Source: JABDQA01 sp963759125 (lineage in GTDB: Bacteria > Desulfobacterota > Desulfobulbia > Desulfobulbales > Desulfocapsaceae). Taken from it: a DNA stretch of 64,000 nt. The notes below the pieces were generated by a model. It saw only the letters and a list, made by a program, of their open reading frames with translations. It was not told where the DNA came from and searched no databases. A program made the translations under genes and the position numbers. The stretch is from positions 1 through 64,000 of the forward strand of contig CAVWXN010000012.1 of the NCBI GenBank assembly GCA_963759125.1. Reading direction: 5' to 3'. Below, one piece after another: positions 25,780 to 34,425 of the stretch (within the stretch, counting starts at the first letter, position 1; each line of letters begins with the position of its first letter).

Positions 25780-26433
25780 TCAGAGGCCAAGTTCATCGTT
25801 TACGAGGATTACGGTTACTCTTCCTTTGGGATAAGACTTTTCGGTGATGGTCCAGGTGTTGCAGATCCTTCCCGGGCTATTGCAGTCAGCACATTCCGCG
25901 GTTTTCACACAGGGCGTTTTGCATTTTAGCCGCATGGCGTTGGCGGGCGCCGCGAAATCCTTTATTCTGTAAATTGCCGAATCCAGATCCGGCACGATTT
26001 TATTTCTGCCAACGACCACCAGCACTCTTTTCGGGCCAAAGGTGAGCGCCCCGACACGATTACCGACCTTGTCCAGGTTGACCAGACAACCATCTTCTGT
26101 CACCGCGTTGGTGCCGGTAAGATAAAGATCGGCCAAGAGACTCTGGCGCTTGAGTTCCAGCTGCGCTTCGTCGGAAAGCCCGGGGGCTTTGAGTGGGATT
26201 AGCTTGATACCGTCCAGGGCCGCGATTTTGTCTAATATGCCTGTCGCGGCTAAGGTCATGGATCCTCCATAAGCCACGGATGTGGGCATTATTTCCGGCA
26301 GCAACTTAACCAGTATGTAATCTGCCGCCTCGGCTGCAGATGGCACGATCGCCACCTGAAAATTATTCTTTTCCAGGCACTCGCGAAGACTTTCCAAACG
26401 CAGCTGCCAATAGTCAGTAACAAATTTTTCCAT
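25780..26433 (-). CDS. LUD-domain protein (LutC/YkgG-like)
   Basis: The 217-residue protein is a single LUD domain (DUF162): VAYGGSMTLAATGI (the glycine-rich loop), LIPLKAPGLSDEA, LYLTGTNAVTEDGCLVNLDKVGNRVGALTFGPKRVLVVVGRNKIV. At the C-terminus lies a cysteine cluster (KCKTPCVKTAECADCNSPGRIC) that resembles a metal-binding site and is typical of the stand-alone form in anaerobes. LutC-type proteins take part in lactate oxidation complexes, but no lutA or lutB is adjacent, so the role here is open. The start at 26433 was chosen over one seven codons upstream because GGGAGGG precedes it. Confidence 0.87.
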   Translation of the reverse strand: MEKFVTDYWQLRLESLRECLEKNNFQVAIVPSAAEAADYILVKLLPEIMPTSVAYGGSMTLAATGILDKIAALDGIKLIPLKAPGLSDEAQLELKRQSLLADLYLTGTNAVTEDGCLVNLDKVGNRVGALTFGPKRVLVVVGRNKIVPDLDSAIYRIKDFAAPANAMRLKCKTPCVKTAECADCNSPGRICNTWTITEKSYPKGRVTVILVNDELGL

Positions 26434-26503
26434 CAACCCACCCTCCCGAGTCATCTATCGTTTAGGCTCCCGGTGATACTTTGTTTAGTGAAGATTTCTC
26501 GAT

Positions 26504-27532
26504 TCAGCTGTTTGAAGAACCGGCCCAAAGATTGATCCCGCCTTCCTGGGCATAAATGTCAATCTCCTTCAGTTCTTCAGCGCTGAAGGCAAGATTTTGC
26601 AGCGCACCAAAGCTGTCTTCGAGTTGAGCAACACTGCTGGCTCCAATCAGAGCAGTGGTAACTCTTTCAGCTCGCAGGACCCAGGCAATAGCCATCTGCG
26701 CCAGAGACTGTCCGCGCTTTTGGGCGATCTCATTCAAACCCTTTATACGTCTTAGGTTTTCTTCGGAGAGATGGCCTTCCCTTATTGTCTTGCCCTGGGT
26801 TGCCCGACTTCCGGCAGGAACCTGGTCCACATATTTGTCGGTCAACAGGCCCTGGGCTAGCGGCGAAAAGGCGATGGATCCAATACCCAGCTCTTCCAGA
26901 GTATCGAGCAGGCCATCGTCCTCGATCCAGCGGTTCAGCATAGAGTAGCTGGGTTGATGAATCAGACAGGGGGTACCCAAATTCTTGAGGATAGCGACCG
27001 CCTCTTTGGTTCTCTTGGAATTATACGATGACAGTCCGACATAGAGGGCTTTCCCCTGGCGAACGATGGTGTCGAGGGCGCCCATGGTCTCTGCCAACGG
27101 GGTCCTGGGATCAAAACGATGCGAGTAAAATATATCGACATACTCCAGTCCCATTCTTTTCAAACTCTGGTCCAGGCTGGAAATGAGGTACTTGCGGCTG
27201 CCCCAGTCACCATAGGGGCCCGGCCACATGAGGTATCCCGCCTTGGTAGAGATAACCATCTCATCACGATAGGAGGCAAAGTCATCCTTTAAAATTCGCC
27301 CGAGAAAAGACTCTGCTGCTCCCGGCGGTGGTCCGTAGTTATTGGCTAAATCAAAATGAGTGATGCCGAGATCGAAGGCCTTGCGACACACATCGCGGGA
27401 AATCTGTTCATTGAAATCTCGACCAAAGTTATGCCAGAGACCCAGAGAGATTTTCGGCAACTTCAGGCCGCTGTGTCCGCAGTAGCTATAGGGCATAGAG
27501 TCGTAACGTGTTGTTGATGCAGAATAAGACAT
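26504..27532 (-). CDS. Aldo/keto reductase (YghZ/Gpr-like, L-glyceraldehyde 3-phosphate reductase type)
   Basis: The 342-residue TIM-barrel enzyme matches the AKR14 group: YCGHSGLKLPKISLGLWHNFG at the start, DLANNYGPPPGAAE with the catalytic tyrosine, STKAGYLMWPGPYGDWGSRKYL with the lysine, and YSHRFDPRTPLAET containing the catalytic histidine. The C-terminal GASSVAQLEDSF binds NADPH. YghZ reduces L-glyceraldehyde 3-phosphate and methylglyoxal in E. coli, so a carbonyl detoxification role is reasonable. A GAGGAGGG site fixes the start at 27532. The gene leads a probable three-gene unit with the LUD and CMD genes. Confidence 0.92.
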   Translation of the reverse strand: MSYSASTTRYDSMPYSYCGHSGLKLPKISLGLWHNFGRDFNEQISRDVCRKAFDLGITHFDLANNYGPPPGAAESFLGRILKDDFASYRDEMVISTKAGYLMWPGPYGDWGSRKYLISSLDQSLKRMGLEYVDIFYSHRFDPRTPLAETMGALDTIVRQGKALYVGLSSYNSKRTKEAVAILKNLGTPCLIHQPSYSMLNRWIEDDGLLDTLEELGIGSIAFSPLAQGLLTDKYVDQVPAGSRATQGKTIREGHLSEENLRRIKGLNEIAQKRGQSLAQMAIAWVLRAERVTTALIGASSVAQLEDSFGALQNLAFSAEELKEIDIYAQEGGINLWAGSSNS

Positions 27533-27772
27533 GAAATCCCTCCTCTCGAAATGAATCGTAATGATTGACTTAAGCTCTGAACAGTATCTACAATATAATG
27601 AATATTTCCGTCACATGTAGTTGTTTTTCGTTGTTATATTTTACTCGATAACGTGACAAACACCATATTTCTATGGAGGTGCAAAACGTGGGGATATTAT
27701 CTCAGTGCCACTGAAAATGGGTAAAAATATTTGCCCCTGCATAAATCTCCGCCCTGGGCAGAGGAGTAGAGT

Positions 27773-29173
27773 ATGATCTGGAGACTGTTTTTTATAGTGG
27801 TCGCACTCATCCTCTTCTCTGGCGACACGCACGTTTATAGTGCCGAGAAAGAAATAACAGAAAGTGAAACAGCCATTGTTCACGATCTCGTAAACGATGC
27901 CTTTTCTCTTCTCATCTATACCTCGGATCAAGGTGCGGTGGACCGCTCCTTTTTGATTATAGACGCCTACTGGAAAGCAGAATTTATTCCCCAGTTGCTG
28001 GACATCATGAGTGTCCCTCGAAGTGAGTATACCTGGCAAAAAACGATTGATTTACTCACCAGAAAGACCGGGCAGGAGTTTGGCAGCAATTTCAACGACT
28101 GGTACTTCTGGCTGTGGAATCAACCCGAAAAATTGCTGCCTCACTATGGAGATTTCAAAGCGGATCTCTATGAGCAGATCGATCCGAAATTCGCTAGATA
28201 TTTTCAAGCACGTCAGTCATCTGCGCGAGTCCGCCTTGATGAAGTACGCTGGGGAGGTGTGCGGCAGGATGGCATACCCCCTTTGCGCGACCCGGAAATG
28301 ATCCCCGCCAGTCAGGCAACCTATCTCGAGGATGGCAATATTATCTTTGGTATTGAAATTGACGGTGATGCCCGCGCCTACCCCAAGCGTATCCTGGCCT
28401 GGCATGAAATGTTCACCGACACTATCGGCGGTATCGATATTGCCGGGGTCTACTGCACCTTATGCGGGACAATTATCCCCTATAAAACCAGTTCGGGAGG
28501 TGTCGATTATAAACTGGGTACCAGCGGGTTTCTCTACCGTTCCAACAAGCTGATGTATGACCAGGCAACTCAGTCGTTATGGAGCACCGTAAGAGGGGAG
28601 CCGGTTATCGGCCCACTCGTTGACCAGGGAATTGCCCTTGAGCACTTGAGCATGGTTACCACGACCTGGGCCGAATGGCTGCGGCGCCATCCGGATACCA
28701 CTGTGTTGTCACTCAATACTGGACACCGCCGCGATTATGGAGAGGGGGTGGCCTATCAGCGTTATTTTGCCGGCGATCAGTTGATGTTTAACACGCCATT
28801 TGCAGACAACCGTTTGAAGAACAAACAGGAAGTGCTGGCCTTAATATTTCCTGGATCACCGGAAGAGCAACTGGCAATCGATACGGAATTTTTACACAAG
28901 AACCCGCTCTATAAAGACAGGATCGGCCAGCAAAAATTAGTCGTTCTCACCGATACCAGCGGTGCAAACCGGGTGTACGATCCTCAAGATTTTGATTTTG
29001 TCTCCTATGACCGCGATAGCACTGTCGTCGACAGTCAGGGAAATGAGTGGCTGTTAAGCGAAGAAGCGCTTGTCTCTGCCGATCAAGAAACGTTTCTTCC
29101 CCGACTTCCCCAGCGGAGAGCCTTCTGGTTTGGTTGGCATGCTGCTTTTCCTGATACTCGCCTCGTTTATTGA
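27773..29173 (+). CDS. DUF3179 domain secreted protein
   Basis: The 466-residue protein has an N-terminal hydrophobic signal (residues 3-19, ending at HVYSAE) and the DUF3179 hallmarks: IDGDARAYPKRILAWHEMFTD, then IAGVYCTLCGTIIPY with a CxxC pair, LGTSGFLYRSNKLMYDQATQSLWS, and a C-terminal LPQRRAFWFGWHAAFPDT. The family is widespread in aquatic and sediment bacteria; its function is not established. The preserved CxxC, Trp and His residues suggest an enzyme or metal-binding protein in the envelope. It is a single gene, immediately followed by a MITE-like element. Confidence 0.88.
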   Translation: MIWRLFFIVVALILFSGDTHVYSAEKEITESETAIVHDLVNDAFSLLIYTSDQGAVDRSFLIIDAYWKAEFIPQLLDIMSVPRSEYTWQKTIDLLTRKTGQEFGSNFNDWYFWLWNQPEKLLPHYGDFKADLYEQIDPKFARYFQARQSSARVRLDEVRWGGVRQDGIPPLRDPEMIPASQATYLEDGNIIFGIEIDGDARAYPKRILAWHEMFTDTIGGIDIAGVYCTLCGTIIPYKTSSGGVDYKLGTSGFLYRSNKLMYDQATQSLWSTVRGEPVIGPLVDQGIALEHLSMVTTTWAEWLRRHPDTTVLSLNTGHRRDYGEGVAYQRYFAGDQLMFNTPFADNRLKNKQEVLALIFPGSPEEQLAIDTEFLHKNPLYKDRIGQQKLVVLTDTSGANRVYDPQDFDFVSYDRDSTVVDSQGNEWLLSEEALVSADQETFLPRLPQRRAFWFGWHAAFPDTRLVY

Positions 29174-29177
29174 GTAC

Positions 29178-29322
29178 TATGCATAACGACATAAGTTCAA
29201 GACGCCCTCTCAGGCAAGGCACGAGCGAGGAGCCGGCGGAGCAGCCTGGTAGTGCTGTGAGCAGGCACCACAGCGAGCTACGCAGCATGAGGGAATGGAT
29301 TGGACTTATGTCGTTATGTATA
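29178..29322. mobile_element. MITE-like element with 19-bp terminal inverted repeats
   Basis: The 145-bp element has ends TATGCATAACGACATAAGT (29178-29196) and its inverted copy at 29304-29322 with one mismatch. The interior is GC-rich, has no coding capacity and starts four bases after the DUF3179 stop. No clear target duplication is visible; the flanks share only TAC. Such short non-autonomous elements are mobilised by a transposase encoded elsewhere. Confidence 0.7.
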
Positions 29323-29477
29323 ATACGCTTACGCGAATCAAGGGAGGATAGTCATACCATAAAAAGAATCCTACCTTGTAAATCGCAGTGAACGGTCGAA
29401 TATCGGCACGCATTTCAATAAAATCTGGTTGCCTCCAGATTTATGGTACTGGTTAGAGTATTTCTTCTGGGGATGAT

Positions 29478-30131
29478 TTAGCGCTTGAACCGCAGGATAT
29501 GGCCATCGAATTTCTTTTCCAGATAGTCATAGGTTTTAGGCGGCTTGTGATGGTTGGAACTAAAACCAAATTCCAGCATGCGAGAACTCAGTTGGTTTTT
29601 GCGGCCCCGGCCTGGATCGACCACGATAACTTCGCATACTGGTCTCGCATGTTGCTCTATAAAATTGGCGACTAATTTAACGTGATCGTCTTCATACAAA
29701 AGGTCGCTGCCGATTATTAGGTCAAACAGCCCAAGTGAATCATTTTTCTCACCCCAGGCCACTCGCTCGAAAGCTATAACCTTTCCTTCGTTGAGCAGGG
29801 TATTTCTTTGCAGAAACTTCTCCGCTTCCGGGTGGTAGTCCGTTGCCGTAATGTCAGCGTACTTTTTGTTGAGCAGTAAACTCGATAATGCCATTCCACA
29901 GCCAATTTCCAGTATCCGTTTTGTACCAGTGTCATAATCGTGCATGAAGTGCGCAAGGACCAGGCCTGAAGGCCAGAGTACTCCAAAAAAAGGCCAGGAA
30001 GCAGAGGATATTCCAAGTTTTTTGGCAATACCCTCTTGATCGTGAAATTGCTGTTTGTCACGTAGAGTACAGAGGTGGATATCTATATCTCCGAACTCTA
30101 ACGTCTGATAGCTCAAGCGAACCTTGGTCAT
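29478..30131 (-). CDS. Class I SAM-dependent methyltransferase, METTL21-like (protein lysine methyltransferase family)
   Basis: The 217-residue protein has the class I methyltransferase core: LEIGCGMALSSLLL (motif I, about residues 75-88), ITATDYHPEA (motif II), FDLIIGSDLLYEDDH (motif IV, with the D-L-L-Y replacing the DxxY/NPPY element) and VIVVDPGRGRKNQ. The SASWPFFGVLWPSGLVLAHFM segment before motif I is typical of the METTL21/FAM86-like group, several of which methylate lysines in proteins. In bacteria the substrates are unknown. It is a single gene next to the broken AI-2E transporter. Confidence 0.82.
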   Translation of the reverse strand: MTKVRLSYQTLEFGDIDIHLCTLRDKQQFHDQEGIAKKLGISSASWPFFGVLWPSGLVLAHFMHDYDTGTKRILEIGCGMALSSLLLNKKYADITATDYHPEAEKFLQRNTLLNEGKVIAFERVAWGEKNDSLGLFDLIIGSDLLYEDDHVKLVANFIEQHARPVCEVIVVDPGRGRKNQLSSRMLEFGFSSNHHKPPKTYDYLEKKFDGHILRFKR

Positions 30132-30245
30132 TACTACACCTATCTGTTGCTATCGCAATGCCAGCTATCTAGGATATATGACAGAACGAAGTTGATGCGG
30201 GAAAGAAGCGGCCCTGGTGAAAGCCTAAGACATCTGACAGACAAA

Positions 30246-30795
30246 TCAATCCGCTGGGTAACTTGTCAACCACTCAGGAAATATGGAAATTTGCTCTGAG
30301 AAGAGGAATCTTCCAAAACTTTTGGCAAACCCCACGGTGGTATCAAAGGCTGCATCGAAGGCAGGACCGCTGACAAATGACCAGCCCTCTTCCCTTATTC
30401 TTTCCAGCGGCTCTTTGAGGAACGGAATCTTGTTACAGAAGGCCACCGCCTGGTCGACCATGGCGGTCAGGGTTGCTTTGATCTGAGCGATGTCGAGATC
30501 ACCTGTCTTGTCATAAATCATGGAGATAAAATAGAGCAGCGGAACGAAAAGCATGACGAGAAAAAGGATCGTCAGAATAAGGGCGCCGATGGTGTCCATA
30601 TTGCGTTGGCTAACGTCTTCTTTTTCCTGCCGCGAGGATCCCGGTGATTCCTTTGAACAGGTGGCTGGTGGCCAGAGCCAGGACCGCCGCGACCAGGATG
30701 TACTGCAGGTATGACTTGAAAATCCACAAGGAAGCCAGGATCAGCGCCAGAGTCAGCCAGGTGAGAAATTTCTTGTTGTCCACGTGAGTGGTCAT
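30246..30795 (-). pseudogene. AI-2E/PerM family transporter, frameshifted and truncated
   Basis: The first part (61 codons from ATG 30795, preceded by AAGGAAAG) carries two hydrophobic helices, FLTWLTLALILASLWIF and YILVAAVLALATSHLF. The second part (30246-30599) continues in the next frame with a third helix and the amphipathic linker typical of the family. The two join if one A is removed from the A5 run near 30616. Even then the protein stops at about 183 residues, whereas AI-2E family (PF01594) members have about 350 and seven or eight helices. It is therefore an N-terminal half, probably inactive. Confidence 0.7.
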
Positions 30796-31220
30796 GACTC
30801 TTTCCTTTTCTGCTTCAGGTAGTGTTGTGCTGGCGGTCGAACCTGCTTCTGCCAATCCTTGTGGTTGCAAACTTTTCACAAAGTAGCCCAAAAGAGTTAG
30901 ACAATCAAATAGTTGTCAGAATTAGCAGCGGTAAATGTTCGATGGAGGATTTAAAGGTCCACCTCAACTGTCTGAACCTCTCCTTATCGGAAGATCCACA
31001 GGCTTCATCAATAGACTGCCGAGGAACAACCTGATCTAGCTCTCGACCATTTAGCTCGGAAATTGTTTGAACGACCAGTTTAAAATATGAAAAAAAATAG
31101 TACCATGCCGGGGTAGACCTTATCATTTCGAGTATAGTTTATGAGTTATCAGGCCAATGATCGACTGGCAGAGAATTATGCCAACCCTAAGACATAGCCG
31201 CAACCCAAAGGAGCAGAGAC
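30796..31220. other. Divergent intergenic region
   Basis: These 425 bases separate the AI-2E remnant from the next rightward gene. A 73-codon minus-strand frame (30905-31126) has no recognisable similarity and no ribosome binding site, so I do not call it. AAAGGAG at about 31208 serves the downstream gene. Confidence 0.45.
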
Positions 31221-31601
31221 ATGACAGCCGAACTTTCTTTCGAGGAACAGGTCGAACAACTCAAACAAAAGGTCAGAAACTTCAAGGATGAGCATGATCC
31301 AGCGCTTATCGAGGAAACAGCGCAGCGTCTCGAAAAACTGGATTATGCTCCCCCGCTTATCATTCCACTCGATAGATTTCTGAGGCTGACGAGGAGCTCG
31401 CTATTGGAGGAGATCGACCGGATTCTTGCTATGCCCGATGAAGAGGCCTGCGCTCTGGCACCTGATGAGCCTGAAAAATGCCAGGACATGCGGCTGCAGT
31501 TCATTTCCGTGCAGATTTTTTACTATGAAAAATTGTTGCTTCTTCGTGAAGGAGACATCGACACCTGGGATGAAATCGATGAATTGTACATACATGACTG
31601 A
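31221..31601 (+). CDS. Hypothetical cytoplasmic protein
   Basis: The 126-residue protein is acidic and helical, begins MTAELSFEEQVEQLKQKVRNF and has no signal peptide or membrane segment. Two helical blocks flank the segment PPLIIPLDRFLRLTRSSLLEEIDRIL. I do not recognise a family. AAAGGAG precedes the ATG at good spacing, and amino-acid composition is that of a real protein. A 27-codon frame overlaps the stop, but nothing supports it. Confidence 0.65.
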   Translation: MTAELSFEEQVEQLKQKVRNFKDEHDPALIEETAQRLEKLDYAPPLIIPLDRFLRLTRSSLLEEIDRILAMPDEEACALAPDEPEKCQDMRLQFISVQIFYYEKLLLLREGDIDTWDEIDELYIHD

Positions 31602-31862
31602 TTCCACCCAGAAGTCTTCTCACAATACGGAGGTAAACATCCTGCTTGCCAGGGGTTCGAGCGGCGTGCATCCTTGATGATGAACTCTGGCCGCATTGTG
31701 ACAGAGCAGAAAATTTTCTGTTACGACAATGCTCGGCGGCTAATTTTAATGATAATTTAACAACAGAGCAGAAGAACCCATTGCCTGGTAGAGCCCGATC
31801 AGGGTATCTGCTAACCTGAGATACCTACAACCACGATAAATATATATATCCACCTGGAGAAT

Positions 31863-33050
31863 ATGATGAGCAAACAACTCGCTCCAGCCCCTGAGCGAAA
31901 GATGTCGAGTCTTTTCGAACGCTACTTGACCGTCTGGGTTGGACTCTGCATCCTGGGCGGAATTCTGCTTGGCAGAATTGCTCCCGACCTGGCCCAGTCG
32001 CTCGATCGCATGTCCATCTCTGTCGATGGTGCTCCGGTGGTCTCCGTGCCTATTGCTATCTGTCTCTTTTTCATGATGTATCCGATCATGGTGAAAATAG
32101 ATTTCGGTAGTGTGGTCAAAGCCTCCAAGAGCGGCAAGCCGGTTTTTTTGACGCTGTTTCTCAACTGGTGCCTGAAGCCCTTCACCATGTATGCGATAGC
32201 CCTCATTTTTCTGGGCTTCCTGTTCAAATCTTTTATCGGTGCCGAGGCGGTGGATCTCGTTAAAATGCCGTTCGGACTGGATCTGCCGGTTGGCGCCCAG
32301 CACGGAGCAGGAGTGGTAGTAATTCAGGAGGGGGTGAAGATGCTCCAGGTTCCGCTGTGGCGGAGCTACTTTGCCGGCTGCATTCTCCTCGGCATCGCTC
32401 CGTGTACTGCCATGGTACTGGTATGGGGTTATCTCGCTCGCGGCAATGATGGTCTCACCCTGGTCATGGTGGCCATCAACTCGTTGACCATGCTGCTGCT
32501 TTATGGCGTGCTCGGTGGCTTTCTACTTGGTGTGGGCAAACTGCCGATCCCCTGGCAGGCTTTGCTCCTGTCGGTGTCGATTTACGTGGCTCTGCCTCTG
32601 GTAACCGGATATTTCTCCCGAAAAATGATCATCAACGCCAAAGGGGAACAGTGGTTCAGAGAAAAATTTCTTGGGGTTTTGACTCCTGTCACGATTACTG
32701 CACTGCTTGCAACCCTCGTTCTGCTGTTCAGTTTCAAAGGGGAGGTGATCACCTCCAATCCCATGACCATCGTCTGGATTGCAGTGCCCCTGTTTATTCA
32801 GACCATTTTAATATTTGCCATCGGCTATGGGGCGGCAAAATTTCTCAGGCTCAAATATGAGGATGCGGCACCCGCAGCGATGATTGGCGCCTCCAATCAT
32901 TTCGAGGTCGCCATTGCCACCGCCGTGATGCTTTTCGGCCTCTCTTCCGGTGCTGCTCTCGCCACGGTGGTGGGAGTACTGATAGAGGTTCCTGTTATGC
33001 TGATGCTGGTTGGCTTCTGCAGGCGGACCGTTTCCTGGTTCGAGCATTGA
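31863..33050 (+). CDS. acr3: Arsenite efflux transporter (ACR3 family)
   Basis: The 395-residue membrane protein has about ten helices and ACR3 motifs: LTVWVGLCILGGILLGRIAPDLAQSL at the start, FFMMYPIMVKIDFG, NWCLKPFTMYAIA, and GCILLGIAPCTAMVLVWGYLARGND with the family's conserved membrane cysteine, then GASNHFEVAIATA. ACR3 exports arsenite across the inner membrane using proton motive force. It is slightly longer than usual (about 350) because of an insertion (FKSFIGAEAVDLVKMPFGLD-PVGAQH region) seen in several delta-proteobacterial members. GGAG precedes two adjacent ATGs. It is followed by arsC, which makes a reduction-and-export pair; no arsR is next to it. Confidence 0.92.
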   Translation: MMSKQLAPAPERKMSSLFERYLTVWVGLCILGGILLGRIAPDLAQSLDRMSISVDGAPVVSVPIAICLFFMMYPIMVKIDFGSVVKASKSGKPVFLTLFLNWCLKPFTMYAIALIFLGFLFKSFIGAEAVDLVKMPFGLDLPVGAQHGAGVVVIQEGVKMLQVPLWRSYFAGCILLGIAPCTAMVLVWGYLARGNDGLTLVMVAINSLTMLLLYGVLGGFLLGVGKLPIPWQALLLSVSIYVALPLVTGYFSRKMIINAKGEQWFREKFLGVLTPVTITALLATLVLLFSFKGEVITSNPMTIVWIAVPLFIQTILIFAIGYGAAKFLRLKYEDAAPAAMIGASNHFEVAIATAVMLFGLSSGAALATVVGVLIEVPVMLMLVGFCRRTVSWFEH

Positions 33051-33087
33051 TTTTACTGGTGCCCCCATATCTTTGTCCCGGGTCGAA

Positions 33088-33519
33088 ATGAGCAGACTGA
33101 AAACGACTATCCTTTTTCTATGCACGGGCAACTCGTGTCGCAGTCAGATGGCGGAGGGCTGGGGCAGACATCTCAAGGGTGACGAGATCGAAGTGTATTC
33201 CGCCGGCATCGAGAAACAAGGACTCAATCCTCATGCGGTAGAGGTGATGGCGGAAGCGGGTGTCGATATCTCGAACCAGGAGTCTACCACCATCGATGAG
33301 CTGGCGGGCACCGAATTCGACTGGATAATCACCCTTTGCGGGCACGCCGATGAAACCTGCCCGCATTTCCCCGGCGCCAAGATTCACAGAGGGTTTGACG
33401 ATCCCCCCAAACTGGCCGCGGAAATGAGCTCAAAAGAGCAGAGACTCATCCCTTATAGAAGAGTAAGGGATGAGATAAGGGAATATGTAGAGACCTTACC
33501 GCAGTCGCTGAAATTCTGA
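33088..33519 (+). CDS. arsC: Arsenate reductase, thioredoxin-coupled (low-molecular-weight phosphatase type)
   Basis: The 143-residue protein has the phosphatase-loop CTGNSCRSQMAEG with nucleophile Cys12, plus Cys84 and Cys91 in TLCGHADETCP, the resolving cysteines of the ArsC-thioredoxin class. It reduces arsenate to arsenite for export by ACR3. The start at 33088 is chosen because an upstream in-frame ATG lies inside the acr3 coding region; the ribosome binding site is weak, so coupling to acr3 (37 bases upstream) is likely. Length fits the family. Confidence 0.93.
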   Translation: MSRLKTTILFLCTGNSCRSQMAEGWGRHLKGDEIEVYSAGIEKQGLNPHAVEVMAEAGVDISNQESTTIDELAGTEFDWIITLCGHADETCPHFPGAKIHRGFDDPPKLAAEMSSKEQRLIPYRRVRDEIREYVETLPQSLKF

Positions 33520-33583
33520 GTAGTGAAGAAACCTGGTTCTCCTCTTGAAAAATCATGCAACTGCAGGTAAGAATAGGGTCCCC

Positions 33584-33672
33584 GGAGGAGTGCCGGAGCG
33601 GCTGAACGGGGCGGTCTCGAAAACCGTTGTGGGAGGTGACTTCCACCCAGGGTTCGAATCCCTGCTCCTCCG
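33584..33672 (+). tRNA. tRNA-Ser (CGA)
   Basis: The acceptor stem GGAGGAG (33584-33590) pairs with CTCCTCC (33665-33671). The D region is GCCGGAGCGGC, the anticodon loop CTCGAAA gives anticodon CGA, and a long variable arm (TGTGGGAGGTGACTTCCAC) marks a class II tRNA. The T arm is GGGTTCGAATCCC. CCA is not encoded, so it must be added after transcription. No integrase or element is attached to its 3' end. Confidence 0.96.
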
Positions 33673-33836
33673 CCGGGTTAAAATCCCGTAGTTTTCCATC
33701 CCTGTAGTGCCGCAGTTTTGGTTTTCCGCTTCAACATCTCTGGTGATAATCCTGAAGTCCAATGATTACATTGCACTAGTATGGTAGGGCGTACTCAGAA
33801 AATTATGATCTTGGAAGCAGAATTGATAACGATGAG

Positions 33837-34364
33837 CTAATCGGTGATCTTAGGCGAATCGATAGTAGAGGCTTGGGATGACGTTTCTTGTTTATATATC
33901 TTCATTCCTCTGGATAAATAATTCTGCAAGGCCCCCGGATGATCCAACGAGCAGGTGTGAACCCACACTCTTCGCACACTCTCCCAGTTCCAGGCGGCTC
34001 TGATTGCTTTTGTTAAAAGATAACCTCCGTGACCTTTGCCTATAAACTGTTCGGCGAGGCCAAAATATATAATTTCCACATCATTTTTGTCCCTCAATAG
34101 TTCGAAATAGCCAGCTATGGAGCCATCAAAATAGGCCACATAGGTGCGAAGATTGTCGTTCTCAACATAGTCTCTCCACTGCTGGTCGCTCCATGGGAGT
34201 TTGTCAGTCCACAGCCATTTTTCTCCGATGAATCTGTAGAGAAATTTATTGAATTCAAATTGTTTTATGGAACATTCGGAGACATCTAAACCTTTGGGAT
34301 CATAGCTACTTTTTAGCAAAGAAGGTGATAACATTTCCAAATAATATGTCGTTACTTCGCTCAT
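33837..34364 (-). CDS. GNAT-family N-acetyltransferase
   Basis: The 175-residue protein carries the acetyl-CoA-binding motif A, EQFIGKGHGGYLLTKAIRAAW (about residues 105-125), preceded by the strand DVEIIYFGLAE and followed by VRRVWVHTCSLDHPGALQNYLSRGMKIYK, the usual end of the fold. The first 45 residues look like a substrate-binding extension. The acceptor is unknown. It is a single gene between the tRNA and the shikimate dehydrogenase-like gene; the start has no strong ribosome binding site. Confidence 0.82.
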   Translation of the reverse strand: MSEVTTYYLEMLSPSLLKSSYDPKGLDVSECSIKQFEFNKFLYRFIGEKWLWTDKLPWSDQQWRDYVENDNLRTYVAYFDGSIAGYFELLRDKNDVEIIYFGLAEQFIGKGHGGYLLTKAIRAAWNWESVRRVWVHTCSLDHPGALQNYLSRGMKIYKQETSSQASTIDSPKITD

Positions 34365-34425
34365 GGTTAAGTTTTCTTCACGTTCAAATTACAGAGGCCA
34401 GTAAAACTGCGAACCGCCATCACTC

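Noticed and set aside
30905..31126. 73-codon minus-strand frame before the AI-2E remnant
   Set aside because: No ribosome binding site, no recognisable motif, and the sequence seems to be a divergent promoter region.
31595..31678. 27-codon frame overlapping the stop of the hypothetical gene at 31221-31601
   Set aside because: Translational coupling is possible, but there is no motif or length to support a protein.
33660..33760. Possible attachment site at the tRNA-Ser 3' end
   Set aside because: No repeat of the tRNA end and no integrase gene was seen nearby.
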